This document shows, in pieces, positions 33,963 through 42,092 of a stretch of 64,000 bases of DNA (position 1 is its first letter; each line of letters opens with the position of its first letter). The translations under genes and the position numbers were made by a program. Below the pieces are notes generated by a model. The model ran no database searches and was not told the DNA's origin. It saw only the letters and a program-made list of their open reading frames with translations. The stretch spans positions 310,001-374,000 of the forward strand of contig NZ_FMCQ01000002.1 of the NCBI RefSeq assembly GCF_900091605.1. The letters run 5' to 3'. The stretch is from Micromonospora tulbaghiae. Its GTDB lineage: Bacteria; Actinomycetota; Actinomycetes; Mycobacteriales; Micromonosporaceae.

Positions 33963-34843
33963 ACGTCGAGATCGTCGAGGTCGGCCCCCGCGACGGCCTG
34001 CAGAACCACCCGGCGGAGCTGACCACCGCGCAGAAGGCCGAACTGGTGCGCCGGGCCGTCGCGGCGGGCAGCCGGCGGGTCGAGGTGACGAGCTTCGTCA
34101 ACCCGGCGAAGGTGCCGAAGCTCGCCGACGCCGACGCGTTGACGGCGCTGGTCCGCGACGAGCCGGGCCTGGCCTCGATCGGCCTGGTGATGAACGGGCG
34201 CGGCCTGGACCGGGCGGTCGCCGCCGGCGTCACCGAGGTCAACTTCGTCGTGGTCGCCACCGACACGTTCTGCCGGCGCAACCAGGGCACCTCTACCGCC
34301 GAGGCGGTGGCGGAGGTGCGGCGGCTGCTGCCCCGGGCACGCGAGCAGGGGCTGCGTACGTCGGTCACGGTCGGGGCCGCGTTCGGCTGCCCGTTCGAGG
34401 GCGAGACGCCGCCGGAGCGCGTGCTGCGCGTCGTCGACGACCTGGCGCCGGTGGCGCCGGACGAGGTGGCGCTCGCCGACACCATCGGCGTGGCCGTGCC
34501 GTCCCAGGTGGAGCGGCTCTTCACCGCCGTGCGCGGGCGCACCGGCGCGAGCTTGCGCGGGCACTTCCACAACACCCGCAACCTGGGGCTGGCGAACGTC
34601 CTGGCCGCCGTCGGGGCCGGTGCGCGGGCGATCGACGCCAGCGTCGGCGGCATCGGCGGCTGCCCGTTCGCGCCGGCCGCCACCGGCAACGTGGCCACCG
34701 AGGACGTGGTGTACGCGCTGGAACGCTCCGGGACACCCACCGGGGTGTCGCTGGACGCGGCGATCGGCAACGCCAGGTGGCTGGGCGAGGTGTTCGGCGC
34801 CGAGCTGCCGGGCATGCTGAGCCGGGCCGGCGGGTTCCCGTGA
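33959..34843 (+). CDS. Hydroxymethylglutaryl-CoA lyase-like enzyme
   Basis: This 294-residue HMGL-like aldolase has EVGPRDGLQN (substrate/metal Asp), VEVTSFVNPAKVPKLADAD, the metal histidines in RGHFHNTRNLGLAN and the catalytic cysteine loop GGIGGCPFAPAATGNVATEDV. The family splits 3-hydroxy-3-methylacyl-CoA esters, such as HMG-CoA to acetoacetate and acetyl-CoA. All key residues are present, and length is standard. The start must be TTG 33959, overlapping the previous stop as TTGA, since no ATG/GTG precedes the first strand. It gives the cassette a defined C-C cleavage step after CaiB activation. Confidence 0.88.
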   Translation: MNVEIVEVGPRDGLQNHPAELTTAQKAELVRRAVAAGSRRVEVTSFVNPAKVPKLADADALTALVRDEPGLASIGLVMNGRGLDRAVAAGVTEVNFVVVATDTFCRRNQGTSTAEAVAEVRRLLPRAREQGLRTSVTVGAAFGCPFEGETPPERVLRVVDDLAPVAPDEVALADTIGVAVPSQVERLFTAVRGRTGASLRGHFHNTRNLGLANVLAAVGAGARAIDASVGGIGGCPFAPAATGNVATEDVVYALERSGTPTGVSLDAAIGNARWLGEVFGAELPGMLSRAGGFP

Positions 34844-35997
34844 CCGGGCCGCTGTCCGGGCTGCGGGTGCTGGACCTGACCAGCACGTTCTCCGGTCCGT
34901 ACTGCACGCTGATGCTGGCCGACCTGGGCGCCGAGGTGATCAAGGTGGAGCCGCCGGGCGGCGACATCGCCCGCCAGCTCGGCGCCGCCCGCACCCCGGG
35001 GATGGCGGCGGTGTTCCTCAACATGAACCGGGGCAAGAAGAGCGTCCTGCTGGACCTCAAGGCGCCCGCCGACCGGGCCGCGTTCGACCGGCTCGTGCCG
35101 GCCGTGGACGTGCTGGTGCACAACATGCGCCCGGCCGCGGCCGCCCGGCTCGCGCTCACCTACGACGACGTGCGCGCGCTGCACCCGGCGATCGTCTACT
35201 GCGCGATCCCGGGTTTCCGGGGCACCAGCCGGCACGCCGACCGGCCCGCCTACGACGACGTGATCCAGGGCGCCTCCGGGATCGCCCGGCTCCAGAGCGT
35301 CAACCAGGAGCAGCCCGGGTACGTCGTCACGCCGCTCGCCGACAAGATCACCGGGCTGACCGCGTCCACCGCCGTGCTCGCCGCGCTGCGGCACCGGGAC
35401 GCCACCGGCGAGGGGCAGCGGGTCGAGGTGCCGATGTTCGACACGATGGTCGCCTTCGGGCTGCTCGAACAGCTCGACGGCTGGACGTTCGACCCGCCGA
35501 CCGGGCCGCCGCTCTACCCGCGTACCGCCGCGCCGAACCGCCGTCCGTACGCCACCGCCGACGGGCACCTGTGCGTCCTGATCTACACGGGCCGGCAGTG
35601 GGAACGGTTCCTCACCCTGGTCGGGCGCGCCGACCTGCTGAGCCATCCCGACTACGACACGGTCGGCAAGCGGATCGCCAACGCCGACGGGCTCTACCGG
35701 GTGGTCGCCGAGGTGCTGCGCCGGCGTACCACAGCCGAGTGGCTGGCTGAGCTGTCGGCGATCGACGTGCCGTGCGCGCCGCTGGCCGGCTACGAGGAGA
35801 TCCTGCGCGAGGAGGAGCGGGACGGGTCCGGCCTGGTGTCGATCGTCGAGCATCCGGTGGCCGGCCGGCTGCGCAGCATCGCCTCGCCGATCGCCATGTC
35901 GGCCTCGCCGCTGCGGGCCGGCCGGCTCGCGCCGACGCTCGGCGAGCACAACGACGAGGTGCTCGCCGGCGGCGGCACCGAGGGGAGCAGCGGATGA
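34840..35997 (+). CDS. CaiB/BaiF-family CoA transferase (second cassette, second copy)
   Basis: This 385-residue class III CoA transferase has LRVLDLTSTFSGPYCTLMLAD, AEVIKVEPPGGD, VHNMRPAAAARL and the catalytic Asp in VVTPLADKITGLTA. It is only distantly related to the other CaiB proteins here, so it likely uses a different acid pair. Family features run to the C-terminal GEHNDEVL. GTG 34840 overlaps the lyase stop. Two CoA transferases in one operon suggest two acid activation or recycling steps, for example reactivating the acid released by the lyase. Confidence 0.88.
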   Translation: MTGPLSGLRVLDLTSTFSGPYCTLMLADLGAEVIKVEPPGGDIARQLGAARTPGMAAVFLNMNRGKKSVLLDLKAPADRAAFDRLVPAVDVLVHNMRPAAAARLALTYDDVRALHPAIVYCAIPGFRGTSRHADRPAYDDVIQGASGIARLQSVNQEQPGYVVTPLADKITGLTASTAVLAALRHRDATGEGQRVEVPMFDTMVAFGLLEQLDGWTFDPPTGPPLYPRTAAPNRRPYATADGHLCVLIYTGRQWERFLTLVGRADLLSHPDYDTVGKRIANADGLYRVVAEVLRRRTTAEWLAELSAIDVPCAPLAGYEEILREEERDGSGLVSIVEHPVAGRLRSIASPIAMSASPLRAGRLAPTLGEHNDEVLAGGGTEGSSG

Positions 35998-36743
35998 GGG
36001 GCATGGTCGCCGTCGTCACCGGCGCCGGATCGGGGATCGGGCTCGCCGTCGCCCACCGGCTGGCCGGCGAGGGCGCCGAGGTGATCTCCGCCGACCTGGA
36101 CGTGTCCGCCTGCGCGGGGGCCGCGGTCACCGCCGACCTGGGCACCCCGGCCGGCGTGGCCGCCGTCGTGCGGGAGGTGACCAGCCGGTACGGCGGCGCG
36201 GACGTGCTCGTCAACAACGTGGCGCTCGCGCCGTACCGGGACGCGTTCACCGACATCGACGACGCGGCCTGGCAGCGCACCTGGGACGTCAACGTGATGT
36301 CCTGCGTGCGCCTGTGCCGCGCGCTCGTGCCGCTCATGGTCGAGCGGGGCGGCGGCAGCGTCGTGAACATCGGCTCCGAGGCCGCGCGGCACCCGAAGCC
36401 GCACATGATCGACTACGCGGTCAGCAAGGCCGCGCTGCTCAGCCTCGCCAAGGGCCTGGCCCTGGAGTACGGCTCGCGGGGTGTGCGGGTGAACACCGTC
36501 GCGCCCGGCCCGACCCGTACCGCGACCATGGACGCCTACCTGGAGTCGGTCGCGCTCCGGCTGGGCATCGGCGTCACCGCCGCCGCCGACCACGTGGTGC
36601 ACGAGCTGCGCAGGCTGCCGCTGGGCCGGATGAACGAGCCGGAGGACGTGGCCGAGGTGGTGCTGTTCCTCGCCGGGGACCGGGCCCGGCAGGTGACCGG
36701 CTCGGAGTACGCCGTCAACGGTGGTTCCACCGCGTCGATGTAG
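35994..36743 (+). CDS. SDR-family oxidoreductase
   Basis: This 249-residue classical short-chain dehydrogenase has VVTGAGSGIGLAVAHRLA, VLVNNVALAPYRD, VVNIGSEAARHPKPHM and the catalytic YAVSKAALLSLAKG, then VNTVAPGPTRTATM. The Ser of the usual catalytic triad is in NIGSEA, and the YxxxK pair is intact, unlike the SDR at 11093-11923. Acidic residues after the second strand (ADLDVS) suggest NAD rather than NADP. It probably oxidises a hydroxyl group of the pathway intermediate. ATG 35994 overlaps the CaiB stop. Confidence 0.9.
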   Translation: MRGMVAVVTGAGSGIGLAVAHRLAGEGAEVISADLDVSACAGAAVTADLGTPAGVAAVVREVTSRYGGADVLVNNVALAPYRDAFTDIDDAAWQRTWDVNVMSCVRLCRALVPLMVERGGGSVVNIGSEAARHPKPHMIDYAVSKAALLSLAKGLALEYGSRGVRVNTVAPGPTRTATMDAYLESVALRLGIGVTAAADHVVHELRRLPLGRMNEPEDVAEVVLFLAGDRARQVTGSEYAVNGGSTASM

Positions 36744-36760
36744 GTTCACCATCGGTGAAC
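36744..36760 (+). promoter_or_regulatory. Perfect 7-3-7 inverted repeat before the GntR gene
   Basis: GTTCACC-ATC-GGTGAAC starts right after the SDR stop and ends 12 bases before the GntR ATG. No T-run follows, so it is more likely an operator (autoregulation or a local promoter) than a terminator, although transcript folding is also possible. Confidence 0.55.
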
Positions 36761-36772
36761 AGAGGGGGACGC

Positions 36773-37408
36773 ATGGGCCGGGCCACGCAGTCGGCGTACG
36801 AGTCGATCAAGACGCGCATCCTCGGCGGGGCGTACGAGCCGGGGAAGAAGCTCTCCGAGGAGGATCTCGCCGCCGCGGTGGGGGTGAGCCGCACCCCGGT
36901 ACGGGAGGCGCTGCGCCGGCTGCACGCCGAGGGCCTGGTGGACTGGGAGGCCAACCGGGGCGCCACCGTGCCGGCCTGGCGGGAGCAGGACCTGGAGGAG
37001 ATCTTCGAGCTGCGCGCCCTGCTGGAGGGGTACGGCGCCGAGCTGGCCGCGACCCGGATCACGCCGGAGGAGATCGCCCGGCTGCGCGAGCTGTGCGCCG
37101 AGATGGAGGGCTACGCGGCCGGCCAGCGCCGGGACCGGGCGGACCGGATCGCGGTCTGCAACGCGCAGTTCCACGAGATCATCCTGGGCGCCGGGCGGAA
37201 CCGCCGGTTGAGCGCGCTGCTCGGGGCGGTGGTGCAGACGCCGCTGGTGAACCGCACGTTCCGCCGGTACGACGAGGCGGCGATGGCGCGCAGCATGTCG
37301 CACCACCGGGAGCTGATCGACGCGTTCGAGGCGCGCGACCGGGCCTGGGCCGGCTCGGTGATGCGGGCGCACATCCTGGCCGCCCGCGCCACCCTCGGTA
37401 CGCCCTGA
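36773..37408 (+). CDS. GntR-family (FCD) transcriptional regulator
   Basis: This 211-residue regulator has a winged helix domain (AYESIKTRILGGAYEPGKKLSEEDLA, then GVSRTPVREALRRLHAEGLV) and an FCD effector domain with EIFELRALLEGYGAEL, NAQFHEIILGAGRN and MSHHRELIDAFEARD; the Asp/His residues there normally bind a metal and a carboxylate ligand. It is the last gene of the second cassette. FCD regulators bind TTGTATACAA-like palindromes, which resemble the three shared sites at 25839, 26026 and 27799. It is thus the likeliest controller of both cassettes, by acid sensing. Confidence 0.9.
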   Translation: MGRATQSAYESIKTRILGGAYEPGKKLSEEDLAAAVGVSRTPVREALRRLHAEGLVDWEANRGATVPAWREQDLEEIFELRALLEGYGAELAATRITPEEIARLRELCAEMEGYAAGQRRDRADRIAVCNAQFHEIILGAGRNRRLSALLGAVVQTPLVNRTFRRYDEAAMARSMSHHRELIDAFEARDRAWAGSVMRAHILAARATLGTP

Positions 37409-37466
37409 CCCGTGCCGGACCGGGACGCGTCGCACCTGCCGACGGTCACCGGCCCGGCGTCACGGG

Positions 37467-38324
37467 TCAGCCGGCGGACGCCTCGGCGCGGCGTACCACC
37501 TCGGTGGCGGCACGCACCACCGCCCGGTCCAGCAGGCGGCCGTCGGCGTCGGTGGCCACCCCGGAGCCGCCGCGTTCGGCCTGCTCCAGCGCCGCCAGCA
37601 CGGCCCGGGCGGAGGCCACCTCCTCCGCGGTGGGGGTGAACACCTCGTTGATTGTCGCGACCTGCCCGGGGTGGATGGCGCTGCGCGCCCGGAAGCCCTG
37701 CCGCAGCAGCGCCCGGGTGGTCCGCTCCAGCCGTTCCGGGTCGCGCAGCGTCGTCTCCACCGGCCCCACCGCGGGGGCGATGCCCGCGGCCGCCGACGCG
37801 ACGACGACCTGGGAGCGGATCGGGGCGAACTCCGCCCGGTCCGCCCCCGGCTGCAACCCCAGCTCACCGGCGAGGTCCGCCTCACCGAGGCCGAGCCGCA
37901 GCACGCGCGGCGCGGTGGCCACCTGCGGCGCGGTGAGCACACCCCGGGCGGTTTCGATCAGCGCGACCACCCGGAACGCCGGGGCGTCCGGGCCGAGCCG
38001 CCGCTGCACCCGGGTCAGCGCGGCGTCGACCTCGGCGAGCAGCTCCGGCTCGGCCTTCGGCACCCAGACCCCGGCCGCCGCGGGGGAGAGCACCTCGACG
38101 TCCGCCTCGACCTGGTCGCTGTTGATCCGCACCCACAGCGCGGGGCCGGACGGCGCGGCGGCGCCCAGGTACCCGGCGACCGTCTCCCGGGCCTGCGCCT
38201 TGCGAGCGGGTGTGACCGCGTCCTCCAGGTCGAGCACGAGCGCGTCCGCGCCCCGCCCGGCCGCCTTGTCCAGCAGGTCCGCCCGGTCGCCCGGCACGTA
38301 CAGGTAACTGCGCGCCACCGCCAT
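37467..38324 (-). CDS. CitE-like HpcH/HpaI-family lyase
   Basis: This 285-residue protein of the citrate lyase beta/malyl-CoA lyase group has YLYVPGDRADLLDKA, ALVLDLEDAV (metal Glu/Asp), WVRINSDQ (Arg), VWVPKAEPELLAEVD, VVALIETARGV (metal Glu), GLGEADLAGELGL and SAIHPGQVATINE. Family members cleave or form 3-hydroxy acyl-CoA such as malyl-, citramalyl- or 3-methylmalyl-CoA. It is the last gene of the minus-strand operon, with a 12-base gap after the amidohydrolase. Next to a CaiB and PrpD-type gene it recalls citramalyl-CoA cleavage, but no itaconyl-CoA hydratase is nearby. A 58-bp gap separates it from the convergent GntR gene. Confidence 0.88.
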   Translation of the reverse strand: MAVARSYLYVPGDRADLLDKAAGRGADALVLDLEDAVTPARKAQARETVAGYLGAAAPSGPALWVRINSDQVEADVEVLSPAAAGVWVPKAEPELLAEVDAALTRVQRRLGPDAPAFRVVALIETARGVLTAPQVATAPRVLRLGLGEADLAGELGLQPGADRAEFAPIRSQVVVASAAAGIAPAVGPVETTLRDPERLERTTRALLRQGFRARSAIHPGQVATINEVFTPTAEEVASARAVLAALEQAERGGSGVATDADGRLLDRAVVRAATEVVRRAEASAG

Positions 38325-38336
38325 CTGTCGTTCCCC

Positions 38337-39800
38337 CTACCGCTGCGGGCGGGCGAGGTAGCGGCCGGCCGGCTCGCCGGTCACCTTGCCGTCGACGAGC
38401 ACGTGCTGCCCGCGGACGAAGGTGTCGGTGACCCGGGCGGTCAGCTCGAAGCCCTCGAACGGCGTGTACTCCTGGGTCGACTCGGAGTCCTCCGCGCGCA
38501 CCGTCCAGGTCGAGTCGGGGTCGACCAGGCAGATGTCGGCGTCGTACCCCTGCACCAGCGCGCCCTTGTTGCGCAGGCCGAAGCGCTGCGCCGGGTTCCA
38601 CGAGGTCAGCTCCGCCACCCGCTGGTACGACAGGCCGCGCCGGCTGCCCTCGGTGACCAGGCCGGGCAGCAGGTACTCGGCGCCGCCGAACCCGGACTTG
38701 GCGACGAAGATGTCGTCGCGCGGCTCACCGAACTTGACCTCGTCCTTGCAGCAGGCGTGGTCGCTGACCACCCAGTCGATCTTGCCGTCCAGGACGTACC
38801 CCCAGAGCGCCTCGACGTCGGCGCGCGGGCGCAGCGGCGGGTTGACCTTGCCGCCCAGGCCGTGCGCGGTGTCGATGTCGGCCACCAGGTGGCCGATGGT
38901 CACCTCGCGGCGGAAGTCGATGTGCGGGAACGCCCGCGCCATCCGCAGCGCCGCGTCGACCGCCTTCTCCGAGGTCAGATGCAGCAGGTTGATCTTCGGG
39001 AGCCCGGTCTCGTGCGCCAGGTACGACGCGATCGACACGGCCAGTCCCTCGGAGTGCGGCGGCCGCGACGCGTGGTACGCCTCCAGCCCGCGCAGCGTGC
39101 CGTCCTGCTCGACCTGCTTGGTGTAGGCGCTCATGATCTCGGCGGTCTCGCAGTGCAGCGACAGCGAGATCTCGTCGGCCAGCTCGGGGAACTGCTCCCG
39201 GGCCGCCTGGACGCCTCGCATCACGAACTCGAAGTGGGCGTAGTCGTACCGCTCGCCCTCCGGGATCATCAGGAACGAGTTCTGGTCGGCGGACCGGCCG
39301 TGCAGGCCGTGGCTGCCGTAGAACATGAAGATCTTGAACGAGGTGACCCCGTGCTCCTCGACCAGCGACGGCACCTCGCCGATGTGCTCCCGCGACATCG
39401 GCGCCAGGTGGAAGCCGTAGTCGATGTAGGAGCGGCCCTCCGTGGCGGCCAGGACCTCGGGGAAGAAGTCGGCGTAGCGGCCGCCGCGGTTGAGGTAGTA
39501 CTGCCCGGTGCGCATGTAGTTCAGCGCCGTGGTGACGCCGCCCTGCACCGACGCGCGGCTCTCCGAGACGGCGTCCTCGCTCAGCGGGTTGTAGATGCCC
39601 CAGTGCTGGTGGGCGTCGACCACGCCGGGGAAGGCGAGCCGGCCGCCGCCGTCGACGACCTGGGCGGCCTCCGCCCGGTCGATCTGCGGGGCGACGCGGC
39701 TGATCCGCCCGTCGGTGACGCCGATGTCCATCAGCTCGGGCTCGGGCCGGTCGTGCCGGACCACGCGGACGTTCGTCAGCAGCAGGTCGTACGTGCTCAT
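38337..39800 (-). CDS. Dihydropyrimidinase/dihydroorotase-like cyclic amidohydrolase
   Basis: This 487-residue enzyme has a full binuclear metal site: DAHQHWGIY (HxH), the carboxylated lysine in VTSFKIFMFYGS, SLHCETAEI, NLLHLTSEKA and WVVSDHACC (Asp). The later SWNPAQRFGL and ADICLVDPD stretches are typical of D-hydantoinase/dihydropyrimidinase-type enzymes. Length is normal (about 460-490). Such enzymes open cyclic amides or imides. In this operon (cyclase-family hydrolase, PrpD, CaiB, CitE) it could open a lactam or imide ring before CoA activation. Substrate unknown; hydantoin or dihydropyrimidine cannot be assumed. Confidence 0.88.
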   Translation of the reverse strand: MSTYDLLLTNVRVVRHDRPEPELMDIGVTDGRISRVAPQIDRAEAAQVVDGGGRLAFPGVVDAHQHWGIYNPLSEDAVSESRASVQGGVTTALNYMRTGQYYLNRGGRYADFFPEVLAATEGRSYIDYGFHLAPMSREHIGEVPSLVEEHGVTSFKIFMFYGSHGLHGRSADQNSFLMIPEGERYDYAHFEFVMRGVQAAREQFPELADEISLSLHCETAEIMSAYTKQVEQDGTLRGLEAYHASRPPHSEGLAVSIASYLAHETGLPKINLLHLTSEKAVDAALRMARAFPHIDFRREVTIGHLVADIDTAHGLGGKVNPPLRPRADVEALWGYVLDGKIDWVVSDHACCKDEVKFGEPRDDIFVAKSGFGGAEYLLPGLVTEGSRRGLSYQRVAELTSWNPAQRFGLRNKGALVQGYDADICLVDPDSTWTVRAEDSESTQEYTPFEGFELTARVTDTFVRGQHVLVDGKVTGEPAGRYLARPQR

Positions 39801-39822
39801 GGTGTTGCTCCTCGTGCTCGGT

Positions 39823-41229
39823 TCAGCGGCGGTTGATCAGGCCCATCAGGCCGTGGACGTCGGGGGCCCGGTCCAGCCGGTGGACCTCCTCGGCGATGCG
39901 GTCGGCGGTCGCCTCCGGCAGCGCGGCGGCGTTCGTGCGGAACTTGACCGCCAGTTCGGCGTCGCTGAGCGGACGCTGCGGCCCGCCCCGGTTGGCGAGC
40001 ACCTCCTGCACCCACTCCCGCCCGTCGCGGGTGACCACCCGCAGCACCGCCGGGAACTGGTGCGGGAAGATCGCGTCGCACCGCTCGTCGCCCACCACGT
40101 CGACCAGCGCCATCAGCGCCCGCCGCTGCGGGTCGTGCGCCAGGGCGTCGGTGAAGTCGGCGAGGTCCACGCCGAGACCGCCGCCGCCGATCAGGCCGGC
40201 GACGACCGCGTACGGGCCGCTGAACTGCGCCTCGTAGCCGGTCTGCGGCGTGCGCTTGCGCTCGATGGGCTGGCCGATGGTGCGCACCGTCGGCGTCGGC
40301 ACGCCGAGCGTGATCGACTCGATCTCGTCCAGCGGCAACCCGCGTTCGCGCAGCGCGATCGCCGCGTCGATCGCGGCGTGGGTGAAGTGGTTCGCCGGGT
40401 ACGGCTTGAAGAAGATGCCCGGCACCGCCCAGTCGGTGCCGAGCCCGCGGACGATCTCGTCGCCGTCGAACTCGCCGCGCAGGAACGCCTGGAAGAAGCC
40501 GAAGCGTCCCTCCAGCACGGTCGGCGGTCCGGTCACGCCGTGCCGGGCCAGCTGCGCGGCGCTGACCGCCGCGTGCGCCGCCCAGCCGCAGTGGATCCGC
40601 TTGACGGTGCCGCCGTTGCGGTTGGACTCGATCAGCCCGGCCGCCATCGATGCGGACACCCCGAGCGCGTCGAGCGCGCCGTCGGCGTCCAGCTTCAGCA
40701 GCCGGGCCGCCGCGACCGCGCCGCCGAGCGTGCCGCAGATCGAGGTGGCGTGCTGTCCGTGCTCGAAGAAGACGGAGTTGCCGGCGGCCGGGTCGTAGCC
40801 GGCCATGCCCAGCCGGACGCACACCTCCAAGCCGACGGCGATGGCCGCGACGGTCTCCCGCCCGGACGCCCCGGACGCCTCGGCGGCGGCGAGCGCGGCC
40901 GGCACCACCGACGCGCTGGGGTGCAGCACCGACGGCAGGTGGGTGTCGTCGTAGTCGAGCGAGTGCGCCAGCACGCCGTTGGCGAACGCGGCCAGCGCCG
41001 CCGGGACCTTCTCGTCCAGTCCGACGGCGGTGGCCTGGCCCCGGCCGCCCTGCTCGGCGACGTAGTCCAGGGCCGCCTGGCTGGTCGGCAGCGGCCGGGC
41101 CGCCACGCAGAGCCCGAGCACGTCCAGGACGCGGGCCCGGACGCTCGCGACCACCTCGTCGGGCAGCGTCTCGGCGGCGGTGTCGGCGGCGAAGGCGGCC
41201 AGGTGGCGGCCCAGGGTCGGCTCAGCCAC
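39823..41229 (-). CDS. MmgE/PrpD-family protein
   Basis: This 468-residue protein has the PrpD landmark HSLDYDDTHLPSVLHPSASVVPAALA, then KRIHCGWAAHAAVSAAQLA and FKPYPANHFTHAAIDAA. The family includes 2-methylcitrate dehydratase, cis-aconitate decarboxylase and iminodisuccinate epimerase. The aspartates and histidine of the first motif are the conserved catalytic region. It overlaps the upstream cyclase-family gene by eight bases. It probably dehydrates, decarboxylates or epimerises a di- or tricarboxylic intermediate of this pathway, which CitE and CaiB then process. Confidence 0.88.
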   Translation of the reverse strand: MAEPTLGRHLAAFAADTAAETLPDEVVASVRARVLDVLGLCVAARPLPTSQAALDYVAEQGGRGQATAVGLDEKVPAALAAFANGVLAHSLDYDDTHLPSVLHPSASVVPAALAAAEASGASGRETVAAIAVGLEVCVRLGMAGYDPAAGNSVFFEHGQHATSICGTLGGAVAAARLLKLDADGALDALGVSASMAAGLIESNRNGGTVKRIHCGWAAHAAVSAAQLARHGVTGPPTVLEGRFGFFQAFLRGEFDGDEIVRGLGTDWAVPGIFFKPYPANHFTHAAIDAAIALRERGLPLDEIESITLGVPTPTVRTIGQPIERKRTPQTGYEAQFSGPYAVVAGLIGGGGLGVDLADFTDALAHDPQRRALMALVDVVGDERCDAIFPHQFPAVLRVVTRDGREWVQEVLANRGGPQRPLSDAELAVKFRTNAAALPEATADRIAEEVHRLDRAPDVHGLMGLINRR

Positions 41230-42061
41230 GGCTGATCACCGCCAGCGGGCGCACCGGGGAGCCGGTGGCGCCGTACAGCGGCAGTGGCGCCATGACGAAG
41301 GTGAACTCGTGCACCTCGTCGCGGGCCAGCTCCTCCAGCGCCATCGTCTCGATCAGGTAGATGCCGTGCTCGACGAGGAGGATCCGGTGCGCCGGCAGCG
41401 AGCTGTGGCCCTTGCCCGGCGGCAGGCACTCGAACGCGATGGTGTCCGCGCCGGCCGCGTGCACGCCGCGCTGCGCCAGCCAGGTGGCGCCGTCCGCGCC
41501 GACCCCCGGTACGCCGGAGTCCTTGCCGATGTACTGGTTGCGGTCCTCGTGGTCGAACAGCCGGCCCCACCCGCTGCGGATGAGTACCACGTCGCCCGCG
41601 CCCACCGGCGTGCCCTGCCGGGACACCGCGGCGTCCAGGTCGGCGGGGGTGATCTCGTAGCCGGGCTCGCAGCTCTGGACGCCCAGCGCGGCCGGTACGT
41701 CCAGCAGCACGCCGCGGCGCACCATCGGCGCGACCGTGTGCACGCCCAGCTCGTCGAACCGGCCGCCGACCTGCGCCGCGGCGGCGTCGGCGCCGCCGTG
41801 CAGCCGGCCGTCCTGGGAGACGTGCGCCAGCGCGTCGACGTGCGTGCCGACGTGCGTGCCCATCACCAGCAGGTCGTTGGCGGCCGAGCCGCCGTCGGCC
41901 CGCACCATGTCGCCGTGGCGGCGCGGCAGGGTGAGCCCGAACGCGGGGTGGTTCGGTGACTGCGGCATGCCGGCGGTCAGCCGCCGGCCCAGGTCGTAGA
42001 TCGTGACGCCGGCCTGCACGGCGTCGAGCAGGCGGTCGGCGGTTCTGGCAGTGGTGCCCAC
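41222..42061 (-). CDS. Cyclase-family hydrolase (second family member)
   Basis: This 279-residue PF04199 protein has the metal motif GTHVGTHVDALAHV, GDVVLIRSGWGRLFD and GADTIAFECLPPGKGHSSLPAH. Its length and layout match the 16452-17285 protein, but sequence is clearly diverged. GTG 42061 is preferred over ATG 42109, which would overlap the CaiB gene; GAGGAA precedes the GTG. It likely hydrolyses a cyclic ester, amide or diketone. A PrpD gene follows with overlap. Confidence 0.83.
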   Translation of the reverse strand: MGTTARTADRLLDAVQAGVTIYDLGRRLTAGMPQSPNHPAFGLTLPRRHGDMVRADGGSAANDLLVMGTHVGTHVDALAHVSQDGRLHGGADAAAAQVGGRFDELGVHTVAPMVRRGVLLDVPAALGVQSCEPGYEITPADLDAAVSRQGTPVGAGDVVLIRSGWGRLFDHEDRNQYIGKDSGVPGVGADGATWLAQRGVHAAGADTIAFECLPPGKGHSSLPAHRILLVEHGIYLIETMALEELARDEVHEFTFVMAPLPLYGATGSPVRPLAVISRG

Positions 42062-42092
42062 GGGGTTCCTCGCGTTTCGGCTGTCGGCGTCG

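Noticed and set aside
36744..36760. Palindrome before gntR as a Rho-independent terminator.
   Set aside because: Short 7-bp stem, no T-run, and gntR starts 12 bases later in the same direction.
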